Source of the DNA: CAIWHR01 sp039915505
Lineage (GTDB): Bacteria > Pseudomonadota > Gammaproteobacteria > Burkholderiales > Casimicrobiaceae
Assembly: GCA_039915505.1 (NCBI GenBank)
Contig: JBDSND010000173.1
Location: 1 to 32,202 of the forward strand
Length of the DNA stretch: 32,202 nt
Direction of reading: 5' to 3'
The translations under genes were made by a program, and so were the position numbers. Positions 22,801 to 31,542 of this stretch are shown one piece after another. The notes below the pieces were generated by a model. The model searched no databases and was not told the DNA's origin. It was given only the letters and a program-made list of their open reading frames with translations. The first letter of the stretch is position 1. The number at the start of each line of letters is the position of its first letter.

Positions 22801-24059
22801 CCGGGGGCCGCACCGTGGCGCCGCTGCGCGTCGCCATGCTCACCACGTTCTATCCGCCGGAAAGCTTCGGGGGAGACGCGATCGGCGTCCAGCGCCTTGC
22901 CCGGGCACTCGGTGGGCGCGGTTGCGAGGTCACCGTGGTACACGACCACGACGCCTACGCGCTGCTTGCGACGGGGAGCCCGGGCGCACCGTCGCCCGAT
23001 CCCAACGTCGACGTGCAGACCCTGGCGAGCCCGCTCGGTCCGGCGGGACTGTTCCTATCGCACCAGGCCGGTCGGCCGCTGGTGCATGCACGGCGGCTGC
23101 ACCGGCTGCTGGATGACGATCGCTTCGATGTCATCTGGTACCACAACATATCGCTGCTCGGCGGGCCCGGGCTCCTGCACTTCGGCCGTGGCCTCAAGAT
23201 CTACGAAGCGCACGAGCATTGGCTGGTCTGCCCGACCCACGTTCTGTGGCGGTTCGGCCGGGAGCCCTGCGACGAACGGCACTGCCTGCGCTGCCTGGTG
23301 AGCTACCACCGGCCACCGCAGCCGTGGCGCTACACCGGGGCGCTCGAGCGCGGCCTCGATCACGTCGATGCCATCGTCGCCAAGAGCGAATTCAGCCGTG
23401 ACATGCATCGCCGCTTCGGCTTCGAGCGTGCGATGACGGTCGTGCCGTATTTTCTGCCCGACGTGGCGATGCGGGACGAAGGGCCGAGTCCTTCCGATCG
23501 GCCGTACTTTCTGTTCGTCGGCCGCCTGGAGAAGATCAAAGGCGCGCAGGATATCCTGCCGGCTTTCGCGGGTGTTACGGGTCCGGACCTGGTAATCGTG
23601 GGAAGTGGCGCCTACGAAGCGCAATTGCGCGAACTCGCGGCGGACAAGCCGCGAGTGCGCTTCGTCGGCCGCCTGCCGGTGGACGAGACCACGCGCTACT
23701 ATCAGCACGCGCAGGCCCTGATCGTGCCTTCGCTTTGCTACGAGACATTCGGCATCATTCTGATCGAGGCCTTCCGCTGCGGGACGCCGGTCATCGCGCG
23801 CCGCATCGGTCCCTTTCCGGAAATCCTGGCGCAGGGCGGCGGCGTGCTGTACGAAGGGGAGGAGCAGCTGGTCGCGGCGGTGGACGGGATCGCCGGCAGC
23901 CCCGATCTTCGGCACCGCCTGGGGCGCGCTGGGCGGGCGGCATTCGAAACAACCTGGTGCGAAAACGTCGTGCTGCGCGCCTACCTCGATTTGCTGCGCG
24001 GTGCCGCCACCCGCAAGGGCAACCACCGCGTCGTCGACGCCCTGGAAAGGCTTTCATGA
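22797..24059 (+). CDS. GT4-family glycosyltransferase with Cys-rich segment
   Basis: The 420-residue product is a GT-B retaining enzyme: LRVAMLTTFYPPESFGGD and IGVQRLARALGGRG at the start, YFLFVGRLEKIKGAQDIL in the donor domain, and the E-x7-E pair in CYETFGIILIEAF. Between the domains lies a Cys cluster C-P-T-H-V followed by EPCDERHCLRCLVSYH, seen in a subgroup of GT4 enzymes and likely a metal or structural site. The GTG at 22797 overlaps the sulfotransferase stop; GTG at 22788 or 22815 are alternatives. Its TGA overlaps the ATG of the next epimerase, suggesting tight translational coupling of sulfotransferase, transferase and epimerase. Confidence 0.86.
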   Translation: MTGGRTVAPLRVAMLTTFYPPESFGGDAIGVQRLARALGGRGCEVTVVHDHDAYALLATGSPGAPSPDPNVDVQTLASPLGPAGLFLSHQAGRPLVHARRLHRLLDDDRFDVIWYHNISLLGGPGLLHFGRGLKIYEAHEHWLVCPTHVLWRFGREPCDERHCLRCLVSYHRPPQPWRYTGALERGLDHVDAIVAKSEFSRDMHRRFGFERAMTVVPYFLPDVAMRDEGPSPSDRPYFLFVGRLEKIKGAQDILPAFAGVTGPDLVIVGSGAYEAQLRELAADKPRVRFVGRLPVDETTRYYQHAQALIVPSLCYETFGIILIEAFRCGTPVIARRIGPFPEILAQGGGVLYEGEEQLVAAVDGIAGSPDLRHRLGRAGRAAFETTWCENVVLRAYLDLLRGAATRKGNHRVVDALERLS

Positions 24060-25030
24060 GAGTCCTGATCACCGGTGGGGCGGGCTTCATCGGCTCCCAC
24101 CTGGCGGAGCGACTGTTGCGAGACGACCACGAGGTCGTGGCGCTGGACAACCTGTCGACCGGCACGCTCGACAATCTTGCGGGCGTGCGCGACGACCCAC
24201 GCTTTACCTGCGTGATCGGCTCGGTGCGTGACGCCGCGCTGGTGGACGAGCTCGTGCAGGAGTGCGACGTCACCGTGCACCTGGCCGCCGCGGTCGGCGT
24301 GCGGCTCATCCTGTCCCGTCCCAGCGTCTCGCTGCATACCAACGTCAACGGTACCGAGAACGTGGTGCACGCGGCGTCGTCGCGCAACAAGAAGGTGATC
24401 ATCGCATCAACGTCCGAGGTATACGGCAAGAGCCGCACGATGCCGTTCTCGGAGAGCGACGATCTCGTGCTGGGCTCGACGGCGAACCTGCGCTGGTCGT
24501 ACGCCTGCGCCAAGGCCCTGGACGAGTGCCTGGCGCTGGCGTATGCCCAGGAAGGCAAGCTCGCGGCGATGGTGGTGCGCCTGTTCAATACCACCGGGCC
24601 CCGGCAGACGGGGCATTACGGCATGGTGCTTCCCGGATTCATCGCCCAGGCGCTGCGCGGCGAGCCGATCACCGTGTACGGTACCGGCGCGCAGTCGCGA
24701 TGCTTCGCCCACGTCGCCGACGTCGTCGAATCCATCGTACGGCTCATGGCCACGCCCGCTGCCTACGGAGAGATCTTCAACGTCGGCAACGACGAGGAGA
24801 TCACCATCGAGGACCTGGCCCTGCGGGTCAAAGCGGCGACTGGCAGCGCGTCACCCGTCCAGAAGCTGCCCTACAGCGACGTATACGGCCCCGGCTTCGA
24901 GGACATGGCAAGACGCGTCCCCGACGTGCGCAAGCTGGAGCGTTGCATCGGCTACCGTCCGCGAACCTCGCTCGACCGAATCATCGCCGACATCGTCGCG
25001 GCGCAGCGCGCGGCGGTCGAATTGCACTAA
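24056..25030 (+). CDS. NAD-dependent epimerase/decarboxylase (UXS/GalE-like SDR)
   Basis: The 324-residue product has the Rossmann start VLITGGAGFIGSHLAERLL, DNLSTGTLDNL, the catalytic Ser-Tyr-Lys set in ASTSEVYGK and Tyr149-x3-Lys153 (YACAKALDE), FNTTGPRQTGHYGMVLPGF and SRCFAHVADVVESI. PYSDVYGPGFEDMARRVPDV at the C-terminus is shared with UDP-glucuronate decarboxylase/UDP-glucose-epimerase-like proteins of glycan loci. A conversion of a UDP-uronic acid or UDP-hexose is likely; the exact reaction is not fixed by the sequence. ATG 24056 overlaps the GT4 stop (ATGA). Confidence 0.86.
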   Translation: MRVLITGGAGFIGSHLAERLLRDDHEVVALDNLSTGTLDNLAGVRDDPRFTCVIGSVRDAALVDELVQECDVTVHLAAAVGVRLILSRPSVSLHTNVNGTENVVHAASSRNKKVIIASTSEVYGKSRTMPFSESDDLVLGSTANLRWSYACAKALDECLALAYAQEGKLAAMVVRLFNTTGPRQTGHYGMVLPGFIAQALRGEPITVYGTGAQSRCFAHVADVVESIVRLMATPAAYGEIFNVGNDEEITIEDLALRVKAATGSASPVQKLPYSDVYGPGFEDMARRVPDVRKLERCIGYRPRTSLDRIIADIVAAQRAAVELH

Positions 25031-25054
25031 AGCATTGATCCCTTCTGGCCAGGT

Positions 25055-25828
25055 TCAGCGCTTGACCGCGCGCACGCCGAGGATGAGCTCGTAATTCGGA
25101 TCGGCATGAGCGAGTTCCTCGGGTTCCAGCTCGCGCGCGGCGAGACCGTGCAGCGATGCGATGGTGGACAGCACGTTGCCGTACGGCTGGACCGTCACGT
25201 CCTCGCCGAAGACGGCACGGAAGAGCCGGCGCGACGACTGCGAGGTGAAGTGCCAATATTCGCCCCAGTCGTCGACCCCTTCCCGCCGCGCCACGCGGGA
25301 GATGCCGTGCGATGTCGCGAGGACCACGCCGCCGGGTCGCAGGATCCGGTGCAGGGTGCGAATGGCGGCCTCGACCTCGTAGATCATCTGCAACGTCTGG
25401 GTGATGATGATGCAGTCGAACTGGCCGTCGGGGATCTCCGGCGCCGCGACCAGGTCGGCCACGATCGTCGCCTGGGGGTTGCCGGGCACGTAATGCAGCA
25501 CGTCGGCCCGGGTGACGCGGTCGTGCCCGAAGCGTCTAATGTAGGTCGGGTCGCCCATTTCCAGGCAGTGGCCGCGCACGTCGGCGGCATGCGCGGCGAG
25601 GAACGCCTCGATGTAGTAGCGCTCCACCGAGACCAGATCGCGGTCCTTGCCGAAGATCGGGCTGATCGGCGCGAGTCGCCGCATCGAGCCGAAGTCGACC
25701 GACCCGACCCGGACACCCTGCAGGCGGAATCGGCGCTGCTGCGCGCGCAGCCAGAGGCGCAGATCCAGCGGCAGGGCAGCCGTTGCGGCACCCCGCACGA
25801 AGTCGCGAATTCTGGCTGCCAGTGGCAC
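25055..25828 (-). CDS. Class I SAM-dependent methyltransferase
   Basis: The 257-residue product has a GHCLEMGDPTYIRRFG segment in place of the usual glycine-rich motif I, FDCIIITQTLQMIYEVEAAI as motif II, LHRILRPGGVVLATSHG as the post-motif loop and WHFTSQSSRRLFRAVFG, which together are typical of the Methyltransf_11 type seen beside glycosyltransferases. It probably methylates a sugar or a terminal residue. The first 40 residues are basic and amphipathic. It lies convergent to the epimerase (24 bp between stops) and faces the next gene across a 310-bp gap. Confidence 0.75.
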   Translation of the reverse strand: MPLAARIRDFVRGAATAALPLDLRLWLRAQQRRFRLQGVRVGSVDFGSMRRLAPISPIFGKDRDLVSVERYYIEAFLAAHAADVRGHCLEMGDPTYIRRFGHDRVTRADVLHYVPGNPQATIVADLVAAPEIPDGQFDCIIITQTLQMIYEVEAAIRTLHRILRPGGVVLATSHGISRVARREGVDDWGEYWHFTSQSSRRLFRAVFGEDVTVQPYGNVLSTIASLHGLAARELEPEELAHADPNYELILGVRAVKR

Positions 25829-26138
25829 GATATGACGATCTTTCCCGGACGGAAGCCCGATGCGAGCCGGGTCGAAGGGCAGGGCCCGTCGTCGCGGATG
25901 CGTGCGTGCAGTTGCCGCATGCCTCGCGCCCGGTGCGACGAAACCTAGGACAGCGCTGCCTGGCCGTCAAGTGGCACGGATGCTCCCTGTGGGGCACGCG
26001 TGGCGGCGCCGGCACTCCAGCCGGGTCGCGACACGGCTTCTGTGACCGTCCGCGGGCCGCGGCGTGGTGGATCTCTTGCTATGATGGTTGGTTCTTGCGC
26101 GCGACGGTGCGACGGCCTGGACGTCGGGGAGGCGACAC
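25829..26138. promoter_or_regulatory. 310-bp divergent intergenic region with extended minus-10 site
   Basis: The region separates two divergently transcribed methyltransferase genes and contains no gene I recognise. On the plus strand TTGCTATGAT at 26076-26085 fits an extended minus-10 element (TGnTATGAT), with no good minus-35. A start near 26092 would leave a leader of about 47 nt to the ATG at 26139, which has a good GGGGAGG site 8 nt before it. Nothing convincing was seen for the minus-strand gene. Confidence 0.4.
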
Positions 26139-26849
26139 ATGAAGGTCGGCAACAACATCGAGACGGACAATGCGCGCTGGACCTTCGGCGGCGAGGTGCC
26201 CGACAACTTCGTAACGCACATCCGGCAGTCGGTACCGCTGTACGAGGAGGGTCACGAGCTCGTCTGCCAGCTCTCGGACTTCTTCGTATCCAACACCAGC
26301 ACCGTGTACGAGATCGGCGTGTCCACGGGCGAGCTGCTGCGCAAACTCGCGGTGCACAACGCGCACAAGCCGGAGGCTCGCTGGATCGGTATCGACGTCG
26401 AGCCGGCGATGGTCGTCAAGGCGCGCGCGCATTGTGCCGACGCCAGCGGCATCACCATCGAACAGGAAGATGCGCGGGTCTACGCCTTTGGCAATGCTGA
26501 CCTCGTGGTGGCCTACTACACCATGCAGTTCATTCCGCCGCGCGACCGGCAGCGGCTGTTCGACCGCATCTACGCAGCGCTCACTTGGGGCGGGGCGTTC
26601 ATCATGTTCGAGAAGGTGCGTGCGCCCGATGCGCGCTTCCAGGACATCATGGTGACGTTGTACAACGAGTTCAAGTTGAGCCAAGGATTCACGCCCGACG
26701 AGATCGTCACCAAGACGCGCAGTCTCAAAGGGGTGCAAGAGCCGTTTTCCACGGAAGGCAACCTTGGCCTGCTGCGCCGCGCCGGCTTCGTCGACATCAC
26801 CACCATCCTCAAGTACGTGTGCTTCGAGGGTTTCCTGGCGATCAAGTGA
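26139..26849 (+). CDS. CmoA-like SAM-dependent methyltransferase
   Basis: The 236-residue product resembles CmoA/TRM-type small methyltransferases: IRQSVPLYEEGHELVCQLSD, a motif I VYEIGVSTGELLRKLA, WIGIDVEPAMVVKARAHC with the acidic residue at the end of strand 2, and DLVVAYYTMQFIPPRDRQR. In E. coli CmoA makes carboxy-SAM for tRNA. In a glycan locus a carbohydrate methyl- or carboxymethyl-donor role is as plausible, and a tRNA role is not supported by context. ATG 26139 has the strongest ribosome-binding site; an upstream in-frame ATG at 26088 is less likely. Confidence 0.78.
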   Translation: MKVGNNIETDNARWTFGGEVPDNFVTHIRQSVPLYEEGHELVCQLSDFFVSNTSTVYEIGVSTGELLRKLAVHNAHKPEARWIGIDVEPAMVVKARAHCADASGITIEQEDARVYAFGNADLVVAYYTMQFIPPRDRQRLFDRIYAALTWGGAFIMFEKVRAPDARFQDIMVTLYNEFKLSQGFTPDEIVTKTRSLKGVQEPFSTEGNLGLLRRAGFVDITTILKYVCFEGFLAIK

Positions 26850-26898
26850 CGCGCCCTGCGGCAGCCATTCCGGTCGTCCCGTACGGCTACCGCGGCGC

Positions 26899-28143
26899 AT
26901 GACCGCTGACGTGTCTGCCGCCGCGGGGCGGGGTCCCGCAGTCCCCGATGTGGCGCAACGCGGATGGTGGAAGGCGTTGCTCGTTGCCCTCCTGGCGCTT
27001 GCGGCCGGGTCCGCAGTGGTGTTGCTGGCGGCGGTGGTGCTGCATGCCGGTGCTGACTGGTTCGCCGCGTCCGTCGTCATCGAGGTCCCAAGCAGTCGTC
27101 TCGAGCTGGTGCGCGGGCAGGGCCGTCGTGCCGAAGCCACCCTGGTGATCGAATCGGCGCCCGATGGTCCAGCGGTCGTGGTCGGGGCCGTTGCTCCCTT
27201 TGCAGCGGACGACTATCCGCGGGTCGAGTGGCAGCTCGCGGCGGCGCGCGCCCCGGACGAGATCCTGTTCATCTGGAGGACCCGCGAGCGGCCGGGCCGC
27301 ACCTTTACCCGACCCCTGAATTGGACCGCCGGCGGTGCGGCCCCGCTCGCCATCGCTGCCGATGAGAACTGGCGGGGCACCATCGTGGGCATGGGCCTCG
27401 CCGTGCGCGGCCCGCTGGCCGCCCCCGTGGCGATCGCGTCGGTGCGCCTGCCGTCGGGCGCCGCGGCTGCCACGCTTCGGGCATTCGTCAGCCAGTGGTG
27501 GGAAGACTTTCCCCTGCAAGGCTACGCCGTGGCGTTTCCGTTCGACCGCGAGCGCACGCACCTGGTCCCCATTGTGCCGGCACTCGCCGCGGCGGTGACG
27601 CTCGGCGGCGGGGGCTTGCTGGCAATCGGCCGGCGCCGCAGCCGCCCGATGGACGGGCGCGTGTGGTGGCTCGTGTTCGCGATCGCCTGGCTCGTGCTCG
27701 ACGCGCGCTGGCATGCGAACCTGGCGCGTGCGGTTACGGATACACACACGCGCTACGCGGGCAAGACGATGGAGGAAAAATGGCTTGCAGCGGACGACGC
27801 CGCGCTCTATAAACTCGCGCGCGAGGTTTCCCCGCTGCTGCCTGCCGGACCCGCGCGCATCCTGGTGCTCGCCGATAATCCCATACTCGCCGTGCGCCTC
27901 GGTCACTTTCTGTCCCCGCATAACGTCTACAGCCCGCTCAAGCCGCCGCGGACACGCAACGATCCGCACCAGGGCACGCCCGATCACGACAGCCTGCGGG
28001 CGGGGGACCACGTGCTCCTGTTCTTCTACGGCCGGTTGCGTTACGACCCCGCGGCATCGAACCTGCTCTGGGCTGATGATCATGTGCGGCACGTGACCCC
28101 TTTGCTGGCGCGTCCCGGCGCCTTGTTCGTGCGGGTCGACTGA
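26899..28143 (+). CDS. Membrane protein of unknown function in the glycan locus
   Basis: I do not recognise a named family for this 414-residue protein. It has three likely membrane helices (about 24-48, 221-243 and 254-270). Between the first and second lies a beta-rich periplasmic domain of roughly 170 residues with SRLELVRGQGRRAEATLVI. After the third is a C-terminal domain of about 140 residues with ARILVLADNPILAVRLGHFL and SPHNVYSPLKPP. The C-terminal part recalls the nucleotide- or sugar-binding tails seen after membrane glycosyltransferases. ATG 26899 follows the methyltransferase by 49 bp. A polytopic GT39-like gene follows. A short 12-codon frame begins in its stop (TGATGG at 28141), of no evident meaning. 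Confidence 0.6.
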   Translation: MTADVSAAAGRGPAVPDVAQRGWWKALLVALLALAAGSAVVLLAAVVLHAGADWFAASVVIEVPSSRLELVRGQGRRAEATLVIESAPDGPAVVVGAVAPFAADDYPRVEWQLAAARAPDEILFIWRTRERPGRTFTRPLNWTAGGAAPLAIAADENWRGTIVGMGLAVRGPLAAPVAIASVRLPSGAAAATLRAFVSQWWEDFPLQGYAVAFPFDRERTHLVPIVPALAAAVTLGGGGLLAIGRRRSRPMDGRVWWLVFAIAWLVLDARWHANLARAVTDTHTRYAGKTMEEKWLAADDAALYKLAREVSPLLPAGPARILVLADNPILAVRLGHFLSPHNVYSPLKPPRTRNDPHQGTPDHDSLRAGDHVLLFFYGRLRYDPAASNLLWADDHVRHVTPLLARPGALFVRVD

Positions 28144-28174
28144 TGGCTGCGGCACCGTTCAGGGCGGCGCGAGC

Positions 28175-29587
28175 GTGGTGACGGATGGGCTCATGATGGT
28201 CGCGAGCATCGCACTGCCATGGGCCGCGGGCATGCTCTGGGTGCTCGCACTTTCGGGTCCTGTGCGGTTCGGCCTGCCGCTCGCCGCGGGCTACGGCTTC
28301 TTCCTGGGGCTTCTGGCATCGACGCTGGTGTTGCGCGGGCTCGATGCAATCGGTCTCGATTGGAGCCTTCCGCCGGCGCTTGCGGCGCTCGCGTTGCTGG
28401 CCGGGACGGGTGGGTGGATGGCGTGGCGCCGCGGCGCATGGCCACCCGCCGTAGGCGGCACCGTCGCGTCATCGGGCGCATACCGCGTCGCCTTCTGGCT
28501 CCTCCTGGGACTTGGCGTCGTGCGGCTCGCCATGCTGGGCTACGAGGCCATGGTGCTGCCGCTGGTACCCCTCGATACGTGGTCGCAGTGGGCGAGCAAG
28601 TCGCGCGTCTGGTACGAATATCGGGGTCTCGTGCCCTTCGTCGAGCCGGGCGCATGGCTGCAGCGCCCCGGGGTTCTCCAGTTCACCGACAGCCATCCGG
28701 GGTATCCGGCAACGCTGCCGCTCGTCCAGGTCTGGAGCGCGTTGTGGCTCGGCCGGTGGAATGAGTCGCTCGTCAACGGTGCATGGCCGGCCGGGTACGT
28801 CGCATTAGGGCTGGGCTTCTATGCCCAGGTGCGCCGCCTCGATCTCGCGCCATTGCCGGCGCTGTTCTGCACGTACGCACTGCTGTCGCTGCCGTTCCTC
28901 ACCATCTACGTCGCCCTGGCGGGCCTCGCCGATCTTTTCATCGCGGCTGCGTTTGGCCTCGCGGCCGCGTCCCTCTGGCTGTGGACGATCTCGCGGCGGC
29001 GCGACGATCTCGTGCTGGCCGTTGCCATGGCCGTGCTGTGCGCGAGCCTGAAGCGCGAGGGACTGCTGTGGGATGCGACCCTCGTGCTGACTGTGTTGAT
29101 GGCCCGGGATCGCCGGCTCGGGATCGGTGCGCTCGGCATCGGGCTCGCGTTCGTGCTGGGCTATCTCGTTTTCGGGCCGAGCGAGCTCGCCGTCGCCGAC
29201 TATTTCATCTATACCCGGGCCCGCAACGTGATGCCCTATGTCCTCGAGCACTTTCTGGTAATGGATAACTGGCACCTCCTGTGGTACGCGGTGGTCGGGG
29301 TCGTCGCGTGGCACTGGCGCCTCGCGCTGCGACCGCGCGTCGCGCCCGCCAGCATCGCCATGCTCGGCGCCCTGCTGCTAATCGGCCTGCTCTACACGTT
29401 CACCAGCCTCGCCATTGGCGTGATGGAGGAGAGCGTGACCAATCGGCTGCCCTTCGAGATGGTGCCAGCTCTGGCGTTCTACCTCGTCCTCGTGCTCGCC
29501 GAAAAACAGCGTCTGGCCGCACCGGAAGACGCGTTATCTCGCCAAGCCTTCGCGGGCGCCAGCGCCGAGCCCGCAGCCATGGGCTGA
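28175..29587 (+). CDS. Polytopic GT39-like membrane glycosyltransferase or hypothetical
   Basis: The 470-residue product is mostly membrane-embedded, with about eleven hydrophobic helices. The loop after the first group reads PLVPLDTWSQWASKSRVWYE, with an Asp in a place similar to the acidic pair of GT-C enzymes, and GVLQFTDSHPGYPATLPLVQ follows. RPHRRL-type transferase signatures are absent, so this is a weak assignment: a lipid-linked-sugar transferase or O-antigen-type polymerase are both possible. GTG 28175 starts 31 bp after the previous gene; ATG codons at 28193 and 28196 are alternatives. It is the last plus-strand gene of the glycan block and converges with a GT2 gene across 207 bp. 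Confidence 0.6.
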   Translation: MVTDGLMMVASIALPWAAGMLWVLALSGPVRFGLPLAAGYGFFLGLLASTLVLRGLDAIGLDWSLPPALAALALLAGTGGWMAWRRGAWPPAVGGTVASSGAYRVAFWLLLGLGVVRLAMLGYEAMVLPLVPLDTWSQWASKSRVWYEYRGLVPFVEPGAWLQRPGVLQFTDSHPGYPATLPLVQVWSALWLGRWNESLVNGAWPAGYVALGLGFYAQVRRLDLAPLPALFCTYALLSLPFLTIYVALAGLADLFIAAAFGLAAASLWLWTISRRRDDLVLAVAMAVLCASLKREGLLWDATLVLTVLMARDRRLGIGALGIGLAFVLGYLVFGPSELAVADYFIYTRARNVMPYVLEHFLVMDNWHLLWYAVVGVVAWHWRLALRPRVAPASIAMLGALLLIGLLYTFTSLAIGVMEESVTNRLPFEMVPALAFYLVLVLAEKQRLAAPEDALSRQAFAGASAEPAAMG

Positions 29588-29795
29588 GAAGATTTGTCGC
29601 CATCATGGGGCTCAGCCGTCGGCCGCCGGGCGGCGAAGGCCGTGGCGGACCAGGACGGCGGGCTTCGCGAGCCTCTCGCCGCACGAACCGTCGCCGTAAA
29701 TGGAGCCTGGCCCTGTGAATGCGTCACCTCGAATGCCGCATTAGGGTGAACGTCGCGGGGCGGTGAATGCCGCGTCGCGATGATGTGCGCGCCGC

Positions 29796-30875
29796 CTAGG
29801 GCGTGCGAGCCGGAGCCGCTGGTTCGTTGCTGGCTCGGCGCCGACCGCGGGCGTGGTGCACGACCCAGCACACGGCGAACGCGGTCGAGCCGTACACGTA
29901 GTAGATCTGGTGAAAGCCCAGTGCGGCGAGGGCGAAGGCGACTCCCCGGGCGCGCCGGAACAGCGTGAACAGCGCGGCATTGGCGACGAACGCCGCTGCA
30001 CCCGGCACAAGGGGCACCCACCACGGCAAGAGGCCGAACAGCGCCAGTAACACGCTGGCGAGGAGCGCGACGGCGAGGGCCGCCCTGCCGCGCTCGCTGC
30101 TGCCGACGTTGAGCGCATCCGGCAAGCCGCCGCTTTCCAGGATGAGGCGAGACCACGGCACCGCGCGCCGGAAGATGTCCGTGTGCAGGAGGTTGCCCAG
30201 TCGCCATACCTTGAGGTGCGTGCCCTGCAGCGCGGGCAAGAGGGCGATGCGCAAGCCTCGCGCGCGCAACCGGTAGCCGAGTTCGATGTCCTCGATCGAG
30301 GGAAACGGATAGCGAGCGGCGTCGAAACCGGCGTGCTCGAGGAACACCGCCGTGCGCACGGCGCCGCACCCGGCCCAGAACGTATCGGCGGCGCCGCCGG
30401 CGCGGTGATGGTAATAGTGATGGACGAGGTTCTTGTACTGGGAGAAAAAGTTCGTTCCCGCCGGTCGATTGTCGTAACAGCCGAACACTGCGGACATGTC
30501 GCGGTCATGCAGCGAGTCGGCAAGGATGCGCGCCGCATCGTCGTGCACCACGACGTCGGCATCGACGAACCAGAGGACGTCGCCCGAGGCGAGCGGCGCC
30601 GCGACATTGCGCGCACCTCCGGGGCCGAGCCGTCCGCCGGACGGAAGCACCCGGCCGCCATGGGCCGTGGCGCGCTTGATGCTGTCGTCGGTCGAGCCGT
30701 CGTCGACCACGATGATCTCGACGATCTCGCCGCGCGCGCGCATGCGGGCCAGCGGCGGCAAACTTCGATCGAGCATGGCGGCGCCGTTCCACACCGGCAT
30801 GATGACGCTGATCCGCGTTGCCGAGGCGTCGCGTGCCTCCCCCTCGCCTTCGGTGCGCGCGGCGGCGTCGCTCAC
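29796..30875 (-). CDS. GT2 glycosyltransferase with C-terminal membrane helices
   Basis: The 359-residue product has a GT-A fold: RISVIMPVWNGAAML, IIVVDDGSTDDSIKRA, VLWFVDADVVVHDDAAR with Asp105 and Asp107 as the metal site, WAGCGAVRTAVF, and SIEDIELGYRLRARG, which contains the Glu-Asp catalytic base. The C-terminal 120 residues contain three or four helices that would hold it in the inner membrane. It may add a sugar during polymer or lipid-linked assembly. The preferred GTG at 30875 overlaps the stop of the small membrane gene before it (GTGA), in place of a much longer frame that would shadow that gene. Confidence 0.83.
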   Translation of the reverse strand: MSDAAARTEGEGEARDASATRISVIMPVWNGAAMLDRSLPPLARMRARGEIVEIIVVDDGSTDDSIKRATAHGGRVLPSGGRLGPGGARNVAAPLASGDVLWFVDADVVVHDDAARILADSLHDRDMSAVFGCYDNRPAGTNFFSQYKNLVHHYYHHRAGGAADTFWAGCGAVRTAVFLEHAGFDAARYPFPSIEDIELGYRLRARGLRIALLPALQGTHLKVWRLGNLLHTDIFRRAVPWSRLILESGGLPDALNVGSSERGRAALAVALLASVLLALFGLLPWWVPLVPGAAAFVANAALFTLFRRARGVAFALAALGFHQIYYVYGSTAFAVCWVVHHARGRRRASNEPAAPARTP

Positions 30876-31531
30876 GCCGCTGCCGCGGCCGCTCGGCGGC
30901 GCCATGCGGCGAGGCCGTTGTAGACCGCGACGAACAGCGCACAGAGGAGATACAACAAAGCGAACAGCTCGAGGGCGCCGATCACGCTTCCCAGAGGGTT
31001 GACCCGGTAGCCCGGCAGCACCTCGGACAGCAGCTGGGCGTGCACACTCTCGCCGGCGGTACCGCGCAGCACCAGCAAGTTGGTAGTGACCAGCAGGCCA
31101 AGGGCGCCGGTGCCGCCAATGGCGAGCCCAAGCGACGGCGCGTGCAGGCGCAGCACCGCGTGCGGGAATTCGCCGTCGCCGCGCTCGGCAACCACGAGGG
31201 TGTCGAATTCGTGCAGCACGTGCAGCGTGTTGAGCCGGTAGATCAGGGCCCCCAGGCATGCCCCGATTGCGAATCCCCACGCTGCGCCCACGAGGACGCC
31301 AGAGAACGTGGGGTCGTAGCCGGGCAGAAACACTCCGAGCAGAGAGACCACGAGCGGACCGTGCCAGTCACCATGGCTCGCAAGGATCGCCAGCGCAGCC
31401 AGCGTCGTGCTCGCGATAGTGCCGAGCACCAGCGCCAGGACGATGGTATTGACCCGTAGCGTGGCGCGCAGCACGTCCGCGTCGGAGGCGTCGTCGTCAC
31501 GCTCGTGGCCGAAAGGTTGCGATCGAGTCAC
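30872..31531 (-). CDS. Small polytopic membrane protein with two LPGY units
   Basis: No named family is assigned to this 219-residue protein. It has four likely helices (about 30-52, 76-98, 128-150 and 185-207). Two segments are alike: FLPGYDPTFSGVLVGAAWGF and VLPGYRVNPLGSVIGALELF. In each, a Leu-Pro-Gly-Tyr turn is followed by a Gly-spaced helix that ends near an Asn (RLNTL, VYNGL). A third, similar segment occurs in the next gene upstream. The stop overlaps the GT2 start, so the two are probably coexpressed. A small sugar- or lipid-related membrane protein is likely. Confidence 0.6.
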   Translation of the reverse strand: MTRSQPFGHERDDDASDADVLRATLRVNTIVLALVLGTIASTTLAALAILASHGDWHGPLVVSLLGVFLPGYDPTFSGVLVGAAWGFAIGACLGALIYRLNTLHVLHEFDTLVVAERGDGEFPHAVLRLHAPSLGLAIGGTGALGLLVTTNLLVLRGTAGESVHAQLLSEVLPGYRVNPLGSVIGALELFALLYLLCALFVAVYNGLAAWRRRAAAAAA

Positions 31532-31542
31532 GATCCCGCCGT

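Noticed and set aside
26139..26849. tRNA-modifying CmoA
   Set aside because: Similarity is general to the fold; cmoB is absent and the neighbours are glycan genes, so the specific name was not used.
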